Source: Pigoraptor vietnamica (lineage: Eukaryota; Opisthokonta; Filasterea). From it: 21,690 nt of DNA. Positions 7,656 through 16,200 of the stretch are shown here, piece by piece. The DNA is taken from contig CALSCQ010003276.1 in the NCBI GenBank assembly GCA_943704525.1, positions 1-21,690 of the forward strand, given 5' to 3'. Below the pieces are notes generated by a model that saw only the letters and a program-made list of their open reading frames with translations, searched no databases and was not told the DNA's origin. Position 1 is the first letter of the stretch. Each line of letters starts with the position of its first letter. The position numbers and the translations under genes are program-made.

Positions 7656-10501
7656 ATGAAGCACTTTGTCGCTCTCATTGCCGCGGCGTTCGTCGCCATT
7701 GCTGCGGCGGACCTTGTCGCCCAGCCGCCCGAGCAGGTGAGTCGATGTCTTCATGTGCGTTACTTCTGTTGTCGCCTCCTGCTTCGTTGCACCTACTCGA
7801 AAGTCGATGCGCCCAATCGCAGGTCCACCTTGCCCTCGGTGCGCCCGGCGTGATGGTCGTGTCGTGGGTGACACAGGACAGCACCGTCCAGAGCGTCATC
7901 CAGTACGGCAGCTCGGAGGAAGATCTCAGCAGCAGCGTGTTTGCGCGCAACTTCAAGGTACGTGTTTTGTTGTGGGTTGAGGTGTGCTTTGTGGGAGCAT
8001 CTTTCCTGCTCGCAGTGGCCGAGTGCAGCTTGCCAGTGCATTTTGTTTGTTTTTTAGTCACCTGCGTGTGAATTTGGCGTCTCTAACAAGCGAGCTGCCT
8101 TCGCAGTTCACCGATGGCGGCAGCACGCGCCGCAACATTACAATCCACAACGGCGAGATCAAGGGACTCGCGGCGGGTCAGCGCTACTACTACCGCGTTG
8201 GCTGTGCCGACCAGGTGCGTTTAAGCACCCGCGCAGTCTTGCTGCTAGTTAACTTTCTCAAGCTCATTGGTGCGCAATGGTTTGTTGACTTGTGTCTTGT
8301 GTGTGTTGTGATGTTTGCAGGGCTGGAGCGAGATCTTCTCCTTCAAGATGCTCCCGGACGGCAAGCCCGTCGTGGACATTGCCGTGTTTGGCGACTTTGG
8401 CGTCGTCAACTCGCGCTCGCTGACGCTGCTCCAGGACGAGGCGTACCGCGGCACCATCGACATGGTCATCCACGCGGGTGACTTTGCCTGTGGGTGGCTA
8501 TACCTCCTCCCCTTTCGGACATCCATGTCTCTGTTTTGCTGAGCGTTAATCTTGTCTGTGGGTTGCATTCCTTTCCATTTTTTTTTTTTTTGTGTTGGGC
8601 GATCCACCAACAAGCAGAGTTATTTCGTTGCGATCTAAGCGGCTGTATTCTCGCTTGCAGACAACATGGACGATGAAGAGGGCGTCCGCGGCGACAAGTT
8701 CATGCGACAGATCGAGTCGATTGCGGCGCACATGCCCTACCAGGTCTGCGCGGGCAACCACGAGTCCGCGTACAACTTCAGCCACTACACCAACCGGTGC
8801 GTGCGCGCTGTGCAATGCAGCGGTTTTTGGTTCGAGCCCCCTGTTCTCTTGCTTAGCCTTTAATTTTCGTCGCAGCTTCAGCGCGATCAGCGAGAACACG
8901 CCCTCGGGTAACAACTGGTTCTTCAGCTTTGACGTGAGCTGGTACGTAAACTATGCAGAGAGACACCCATTTTGCGCACATAGTCTGTGCATACAAATGA
9001 AGTCGATGCACGCGTTGGTGGGCGTGTGAGTGGAGCTGCGTTGCGAACTGACGGCGTGGGGCACGGCTGGCAGGGTCCACTTTGTCGCCTTCAACACCGA
9101 GGTGTACTACCACGACGAGCTCGCTGACATCATGGCCGCCCAGGTGCGTCCCACTTGGAAGAGAGCGCTGTACTTGCGAATGGCCCTTTGCGCGTTTCTC
9201 TGCAACTGTTTACTGACCGCGTTACGCCCTTTTCGCCGCAGTACGCGTGGCTCCAGAAGGACCTCGAGGCCGCCCGCGCCAACAAGAAGGAAACTCCGTT
9301 CATTGTCCTCTACGGCCACCGCCCCGTCGTGTGCAGGTAATGCGTGGCCGATGTCTCCACTGCGCTGGCATTTTCCAGTTCGCGTGTGCTTGTGTGAACG
9401 GGAGCGCTGAACGGGCACTCACACGCCATGCTCTTATCCGCAGCAATGTTGACGACATTCCCGGTGAGTGTGCATGCCTTTGTTGCGCCTATGGTCGTGC
9501 GTGCACCGTCTGTTCGCTGCTGTGTGAAAAAGTGTGCTGTGATCCATTTCTCACTTCGCCTGTACAATGACTTCAGACTGCACCCTGGACGCGATGGTGG
9601 TGAGTGTAAGGCAGTTGGCCCATGTTTTGTGTGCCTTGCCCTTGGCTCACTACGGTTTTGTTGCAGCTGCGTGACGGCGTGGACGGACAGTATGGCATCG
9701 ACCGCCTCATGCACGACTATGGCGTCGATCTCTACTTGACGGCCCACGAGCACTCGTGTAAGTGGTTTGCGTGCGACTTCTCGCCGCATTTCCGTAAGAA
9801 TCGGCAAACTGACTTTGTAACTGCCTGCATGTGCACAGACGAGCGCACGTACCCCACCTTCAACGGCACTTTCGATGCCGCGGCGGCGTCTGTTATCCCT
9901 GGCGCCTACGTGAACGCCAAGTAAGTGGCGTTCAAATTCCTAGTGACCCGAATGCGTGTGTTCATCGCGCTCACTCCATTCCTGCCCCTGTTGTGATTCA
10001 GATACCCCGTGCACATCGTGACGGGCTCTGCCGGCTGCCAAGAGGATCTCGACTACTATGACGAGGTGTTCTATGGACCGTGGAGCGCTTTCCGCTCGGC
10101 GTCGTGTGAGTATGTTTGCTTGGATGGGATTACTGCATACAAACGGTCGTTTTTGTTTACTGTTCCGTCTTTCCTTTTCAGACGGCTACGGCCACTTGCG
10201 CATTGTGAATGCCACGCACCTCCACTGGCGCCAGTTGCTTGATGAGGGCAACGGCGGCAGCGACGAGATCTGGATCATCAAGGACGCCTCGCTCGGCCGC
10301 CCTGCTGAGCAGCACGAGCCGGAGGGGTTCTCCAACGGCTGCGACCACTACTGCGTGGCCACGTGCCTCAGCGCGCACGAGGGCGACTTTGGCAAGTGCG
10401 CTGCGATGTGCCGCTGCGAGGGCGTTGAGGAGAGCGTGGTGCGCAGGCGTGCGGCGACCGTCCGCCGGGAGACGACGCGCGTCGGCAAGCGCCACGTTTG
10501 A
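7656..10501 (+). CDS. ACP7: Secreted purple acid phosphatase, ACP7 type, with Cys-rich tail
   Basis: Fourteen exons: 7656-7736, 7823-7957, 8107-8214, 8321-8489, 8661-8796, 8876-8941, 9074-9143, 9242-9336, 9444-9463, 9577-9599, 9667-9757, 9839-9920, 10002-10105, 10182-10501; 499 residues, all joins in frame. Residues 1-18 are a signal peptide (FVALIAAAFVAIAAA). A fibronectin-like N domain (residues 30-120, VMVVSWVTQ...YYYRVG) precedes the metallophosphatase domain. All metal ligands are present: D133 (FGDFG), D162 and Y165 (GDFAY), N197 (GNHE), H281 (YGHRPVVCS), H328 and H330 (AHEHSYER). VHIVTGSAGCQE and YGYGHLRIVN complete the animal-type ACP7 pattern. The enzyme hydrolyses phosphomonoesters at acid pH at a two-metal centre. 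After about residue 440 comes an extra tail with six cysteines (CX3CX3CX10CX3CXC) and a basic end, not typical of ACP7. Two NxS/T sites (NIT, NGT) are visible among others. Confidence 0.95.
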
Positions 10502-10891
10502 GGCGCTCATTGGTAAACCCGCCTGTTACGCACAGAGTTACTCGTCAAGACCAGGCTATTTCCACAATTGGCACCCGTTACCATCGCAACACCTATGTCC
10601 GGAGTTACTTAATAGGCATTACAGACATATTTAACCATATCGGGCTAAATTGCGAATTAAATTGCTTCAAATGGGTATTTCAGCCCGCCAACCCGTGGGA
10701 ACTGCCGTTGCCAGCAGAAGGGGGGACGCGCGATGCACACGTTGAGCGTACAAGGAAAAGGCCGCCGGGGCATTGCTCGCATAGGAGCCTTCCAGCTGTA
10801 TTGTGGGGCGTCGGGTAGTTATGATGGCGACCGCTGCGTGTACACAGTATCGAACCCGCGCCTCCTAAGACGCGTGCGAGGAATGGGGACC
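10502..10891. other. Intergenic region before the mucin-like gene
   Basis: No gene seen. The left part (about 10540-10680) is lower in GC than its surroundings. An open frame runs from 10733 into the mucin-like gene, but the signal peptide marks the real start near 10883-10907. A near-match to a tRNA B box on the minus strand (10846-10874) does not fold as a tRNA. Confidence 0.5.
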
Positions 10892-12882
10892 ATGCGCTCC
10901 CTTCGCATGGGGACCCTCGTGGCGGCCGCCCTATGCCTGATTGCCGTGGCGGCGACAGCCCATGCAGGTAGACGACTCTTCTGTCTCGCACCGGCCAATT
11001 GTGTTGCTTTTGATGACAATTTTCCCGCAGTAGTGTGGTGCGTTGGTGCTTGCGCTTGTCCTGACACAAACGTCCGCATTGCAGCGGGCGAGGGCATGTG
11101 GAATGTTGCCGAATTCGAGTGGTTTCCCGAGAAGCGACGCGGCGCTGCGGAGGGCGACGACGACTTTTTCGGCCCCGCGACGGCCTCGCAGACGGCGACG
11201 GCGAGCATTGACTTCACGCCCATCTTCACAAGCTTCGCGTTTTCGTCGTCCTTTAGCGTGAGCGACGAAGCGGCCACGCCGACGCCCACGTCGGACGCGG
11301 TCGCGGCCACGACGGAATATCCCGTTGAGACGGTAGAGGCCACGTCGTCGCTCGCACCCACGGAGGGGTTGTTCACCGAGACGCCTTCCCCGGTGCCGAC
11401 GTATGAGCCAATGACAACCAACGAGGACTACGAGGCCACGGCAACCCAGTCAGCCGTCGTCACAACGGCGCCCGCAGAGCCTCCGTCGTCCATGGAGGGC
11501 TCGGCGTCTTCCACTGAAGCGGCTGCAGTGCTATCAACATCCGCCGTTGCCACGTCTGAGCTTTTGCCTGTCGTCTCTTCGGTCACGGGCGAGCCGTCTG
11601 CCGTCCCGGACGAGCATGCTGAGACAACCGCGCCCGCACTCCCCTCATCGCATGTGCCGGCAGTTGCTTCGAGCGCCATGGAGCCCCCGCTCCCGTCATC
11701 GCATGTGCCGGCAGTTGCCTCGAGCGCCGTGGAGGCCCCACAGCCCGCGCATGGCTCGCCAAGTGCCGCGGTCGTATCGGCAGTCTCTTCCACACCCCCA
11801 GCAACCGGCATGTCGCCTACTCCTGCGACGCCGTCGGCCACGACTGGACAGCCTGCGCCCCAGGGCACGTCGGTGTCCTCGTCAGCCTCTTCGTTGGCGC
11901 CCACCACATCGACGCCGTCGTCGACCCCCTTGCGCGCGGCCAATGTCACGGCGAATGCGACGGCGACGGCAAGCGCGCGCCCTCGCTCGACGTCGCTCAG
12001 CGCGTACTCTGCCGAGCAGCTTGCGCAGGCGGTGCGCGTGTCTCTCAAGGGAACTACGGCGGAGAAGTTTCGCGGCAGCGCACTCGAAGACGCGTTCCGA
12101 TCTGAAGTCGCCAAGGCGGCAAACAAGGCGCTCCAGAAGCTTGCGGGAGTGCGGCGTGCGGCTGGTGCCGAGGACGACGGGGATGTCGGGCGCGTACGGC
12201 GTGGACCCGCGGCTGCCGTGACGGTTTCCCCCGACGACATTGTGATATTCAAGTACATCAACACGGCGCAGGGCCTGGACCTCGTCATGCTCGTCGCAGT
12301 ACTCGGCGCGGACGGCGCTCCCATTGTAATCTCCGCGGACATTGTGGCCGGTGCCGTGCGCGACAGCACGGCGGCGCTGGCGGCGCTGGGCCTCGACGTG
12401 GGCGCCGTTGTGCTCGCGCCGATCGACCCCAACAACCCGGACGGGACATCGGGCGGAGGCACGACGGCGATTGTGTGGTCGCCCTCGTCGAAGGGACCCA
12501 ATATCGGCCTTATTGTGGGATGTGCCGTGGCTGGCGGGGTGGTGCTTGTCGGTGCGATTGGATTTGGCGTCTGGTGGCGAAAACGAAGGTGTGTTGATTT
12601 GCATGCGTCGAATGCACAGGGTTTCTTGGGCACTCGTTCTAACCCTTTTCTTTTTATAGCACTGGATCGTACGCGTTGCAGCGCGTGTACTTCGCCGAAG
12701 CCGCCGAGCCGCTGGGGCGTGCCGGCGGCCGCGTGCGCCCTCGACGCAAGAGCCACTGGAAGAAGCCGTCCGCTGCGCAGGAAGCCGCCGCGACCGAGTC
12801 ATCGCTGCCCGGCGTGTTCTTGCCACCCCCGGGGGAGCTACAGATGGCCAGCGTGAACGACTGGAACGGCACGGGCGTCTAG
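10892..12882 (+). CDS. Mucin-like single-pass membrane protein with SEA-like domain
   Basis: Start chosen at the ATG in ACCATGC; ATGs at 10883 and 10907 are in frame and also give a signal peptide (LVAAALCLIAVAATAHA). Exons: 10892-10967, then 11031 or 11085 to 12588, then 12660-12882; 600 or 618 residues. After a short acidic region comes a Ser/Thr/Pro/Ala-rich stalk (about residues 60-327) including two 17-residue tandem repeats (SSHVPAVASSA). Residues about 330-477 form an alternating helix-strand region with the order strand, helix (FRSEVAKAANKAL), two strands (DDIVIFKYIN, LDLVMLVAVLG), helix (DIVAGAVRDSTAALAAL), strand (GAVVLAP), as in SEA/ferredoxin-like folds. RVRR-G at 12191-12202 is a furin-type site in its middle. 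A membrane segment (NIGLIVGCAVAGGVVLVGA...) and WRKR stop-transfer precede a roughly 85-residue basic, Pro-rich tail. No named orthologue is recognised. A role as a heavily O-glycosylated surface protein is inferred. Confidence 0.8.
11635..11746 (+). repeat. 51-base tandem duplication in the mucin-like stalk
   Basis: Two near-identical 51-base units begin at 11645 and 11696 (TCATCGCATGTGCCGGCAG...). Each encodes SSHVPAVASSA plus a Pro-rich spacer. The few differences are mostly at wobble positions or in the spacer, so the duplication looks fairly recent. Confidence 0.9.
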
Positions 12883-12999
12883 CCTTCTGCAATGTCAATT
12901 TGCGCTCTCGTTTGCGTTTGCGTATGCGTTTGTTAGCTTCGTCAGTCCCTTGGCGGGAATGACGAGCACATGGACCGCTCTCCGCAAGGAGAAGCTGTG

Positions 13000-13032
13000 A
13001 ATAAGAAGCTTTGAAAAAAAAAAAAAAAAAAA
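13000..13032 (+). terminator. Possible poly(A) signal followed by A19 tract
   Basis: AATAAG, a common AATAAA variant, lies 118 bases after the stop codon at 12882, with a run of 19 A beginning eight bases beyond it. It probably marks the 3' end of the mucin-like transcript. It also resembles the end of a reverse-transcribed mRNA. Confidence 0.45.
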
Positions 13033-13043
13033 TTGTGCAGCGA

Positions 13044-13062
13044 TCACGTGACGAATCACGTG
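13044..13062. promoter_or_regulatory. Paired CACGTG E-boxes upstream of the SH3-SAM-PH-CH gene
   Basis: TCACGTGA is followed 12 bases on by a second TCACGTG, about 190 bases before the ATG at 13247. The spacing puts both on nearly the same helical face. They match bHLH-type sites; the factor is unknown. Confidence 0.4.
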
Positions 13063-13246
13063 CTCGTGGCTTTTTTTGTCCGCCGCCAGTAGTTTTCAAG
13101 TAAACAAAAAGCGGCATTGGTCCTCTGTGGAACACACGTACGAAAATCGCGCGCTCTTCCGCGTTCCAGAGGCGAGGAAAGGCAAGAGAGGTCGTCTCTG
13201 CTGCCATCGTGCGCCAGGGGCAACGCGGCCGCTGTGCATCGCCGCG

Positions 13247-16200
13247 ATGGGCCTGAGGGAGGGCGACGTGTGCGTGTGCACGTACGAATTTGAACCTCAG
13301 GAGGAGGACGAGCTGCACGTACTGCCCGGCGACGAGCTGGTGCTTGTGGAGGTCGTCGATGACGAATGGGTGGTGGTGCGTGTCGCCACTCGGCTCCTTG
13401 TAACAATCTGTTGGCTCCTGTTTGCCATGAACGCTTCGTTTGGGGTGATTGGCGGCATTCGCGCGCGCACTGCACACTGCGCATACGATCACAGTCAACG
13501 CTCTGCGAAGAGTGGCACCCCCATTAACACTCTCCTTCTTTCAGGCGCGCAAAGTGGCCGATGGGTCCGCCTGCGGGCTTGTCGCGACGGACTTCATCAA
13601 GCCAAAAGCACCCGCAGCGCCGCCGCCAACGCACGAAGAGCCGTTGCCTGTTGAGCCTGCGGTGGTTGCTCCCGAGGAAAGCGCTCCTGCAGCGGTGGTC
13701 GTGGAGGCGCCGGCGCTGTTGGCGGAGGGGCGATTTGACGAGACCCGCTATGGTAGGATTGAATTCCTCGCTTGTGGGCGAGGACGCCTGCACCACTGAC
13801 ACTATATCTTTCCCTTGGCGTCTGCAGAGGAGCTGACTGAGAACTTTACGGAGAGGACGCTGAACGTCGCCGGTGAGTGCGGCGCCTTTTTCCCCCCGCG
13901 GGCATGTGATTACACCTCAAGCACACGTAAGCACACGCGCTGAAACGAATACGCGCCTGCCGTGTGCAGAGGCGGCCGAGTGGACTCCGGACCTCGTTGC
14001 GCGATGGATGTCCGAGAGCGGCCTGGGGGACTTTTCCCGGGTGTTTCTCGAGCGCGCCGTGGACGGGCGATCGCTCCTTTACTCTGTCGACGCCGATTTC
14101 TTGGAGGATTGCGGCATTGCGGCCGCGCATGACGTCGCGCGCATTCTGGGCGCGGTGTCCGTGGTGCGCCGCCAGGTGAACAGACGCAGCCGCCTCAATT
14201 CGGCCGGCACGCGCCCGCAGCCCGCGTCCGATGCTGCGGAGGCCATTGCGAAAGTAGACGAGCCTGTCGCGGAAGGAGGTGCCGTGCCGGCCTTGGAGCC
14301 AGTCGACGCGGCGGGTGATGAGGGCGCGCAGGGCGCAGAGGAGGCGGCGGAGGAAGAGTCGGAATACTCTGACAGCGACTCGGAAGACGACGATGGCGCT
14401 GCGCCCGAAGGCGATGGGGCTGCCGGCGAGTCACGTGTGGAGGAAGAAGGGGAGGACGGGCGGGTTGGCGGCGCGGAGGAGGCTGCGGAAGCGGAGAAGG
14501 CGGTCGATGCAGACGCTGCAGTTCAGAGCGACGCGGAACCCGTGGAGTCGCTGGCACAGTCGTTGGCAGAGCCACCCGCGGAGAGCAATGGGAAGGGCGA
14601 GGAGCCCGCGGTAGAGGCACCCGAAGGTAGTGAAGAGAACGAGAGCTCGCCGGAAAAGGCGGCATCCGGGGCAGCTGCGGCACCCGAAGACGGAGCGGTT
14701 GTCGCAGCGCGCGCGCGCAAGCCCAGCGAGGCCGCTTCCCCGGTGCCTGCCGAGCGGAGGGCGAGCGATGCACTCCCACCCGCGCCCACTGGCCGCAAGG
14801 CAAGCGACCCATTGCCGCCGCCGCCGGACGAACCGCCGCACGTGGAAGAAAAGAAGGCGCCCAAGGGCCTCGCGATGGCCTTTGCCGTGGTGGGCGACTG
14901 TGCGTGTGCGTGCGTGCATGTGTCCGTGCACGTGAGTGTAACTGTAAGCCTCGCTCACAACTTCTGCCTTTGCCCTTACTCATCCACTCCCCAACTTCCC
15001 ACCGTAGAAGCCGCCGCCGCCCCCTTCCACCGCACCCCCGGCGGCCGCCGAGCAAAAGGAAACGCCGGCGCAACCGCCCCTGCGCACGCTGTCGACGTCG
15101 TCTGAGGGCAAAATTGCACCGCCACCCGCACAAGAACAGCCGCCGGCGGAACCGAAGGTGCAAGCTCAGCCGCAGCAGCAGCCCACAGCAGCCCCCGCGC
15201 CAACACCCGTGCAGACACAAGCACCAGCACCGGCACCCGCGCCGTCGCAAGCGCCCGCGTCACAGCAGACGGCCTCTGCAAGCGCGCCTGCCGCGGCAAA
15301 GGCGGGCGCTGCGCCGGGAAAGAACAGCTTTGGGCCCGTACGGGTGAGTGGCTCTGCTCGCATGACGCCACGAGTTGTGTGTAATGCCCTGCAGTTGGGT
15401 TAATTGTGTTGCCTGCGCAGTCGTCGATTCCGCAGCAGCAACTGGACAAGGCGCGCGCCCAAAATCTGAAGATGCCGCGCAATGTCATCAAGGGGCTCAA
15501 GTGGGTTGCGCTTGCGGCCACAGCGACAGCCGCCCGCATCGGCTGTGCATTCTGTGCTTCCGTGCCACTTGGCATGTCTGTTGGCTGACTGTCCTCCATT
15601 CTGCCACCGCAGCATGAATCTCTCGCCGGCGGACCTGAACCGCCCCGTGATCACCGGGTGGCTGTGGAAGCAGGGCGGGTCGGGCCTAGGCAAGAACTGG
15701 AAGCAGCGCTGGTTTGTGCTCCAGGACTTCTGCCTCTACTACTTCAAGTCGCAGACGGTGGGTGAAGGGTCGGCGGGCGCGAATGGGAGTGTGAAGTGAT
15801 GGCATGGGAGTGTGAGAGGTGGACGAGTGTGAGGTGATTGGGAGTGTTCGGTCTTTTCTCCCTCCCTGTTGCCTGACAGTGCCTCGGTTCTTTCGCAACT
15901 CGCGATCGTTATTAGGAGACGATGGCGCTCGGGATGATCACGATGCCGAGCTATCGCATTTCGCGGTGCGCCGAAAGCGATGGCATCAAGAAGCCGGTGC
16001 GTCGCTGTTGCAGCCCAATGGCGTTGTCGGCGCTGCTCCATTCTGTGACCGATAATGGCTAAAGTGTGCTCGTTGGTTGTCGCACAGTTTGCGTTTCGCG
16101 CGACGCACGACTGCATGAAGCCCTACTACTTCCACGCCGACGACCACCAGACCATGGTGCGGTGGATGGAGAACCTGGCCCTCGCGTCCGTACTCGAGCT

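Larger units (their letters stand above)
12883..13246. other. Intergenic region between the mucin-like gene and the SH3-SAM-PH-CH gene
   Basis: 364 bases between same-strand genes. The 3' side of the first gene has AATAAG at 13000-13005 and a run of 19 A from 13014. The 5' side of the next has two CACGTG boxes (13045-13050, 13057-13062) and an inverted CCAAT (ATTGG, 13116-13120). No coding frame other than the flanking genes is convincing. Confidence 0.6.

Noticed and set aside
902-10665. Shared 13-mer CGAATTAAATTGC at 902-914 and 10653-10665
   Set aside because: One such match is expected by chance in a window of this size.
10846-10874. tRNA-like B box on the minus strand (GCGGGTTCGATACTG with a Leu-like variable arm)
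   Set aside because: The T stem does not pair, no matching acceptor strand is found upstream, and the site overlaps the leader of the mucin-like gene.
10733-10891. Upstream start for the mucin-like gene at 10733
   Set aside because: It would bury the signal peptide about 50 residues in; the short leader from 10883/10892 gives a normal secretory N-terminus.
11428-12756. 442-codon minus-strand open frame
   Set aside because: It is a shadow of the GC-rich mucin-like exon; it has no domain, and the sense frame has signal peptide, stalk and membrane segment.
14195-15250. 351-codon minus-strand open frame rich in Arg and Leu
   Set aside because: It is antisense to the low-complexity linker of the scaffold gene and crosses one of its introns.
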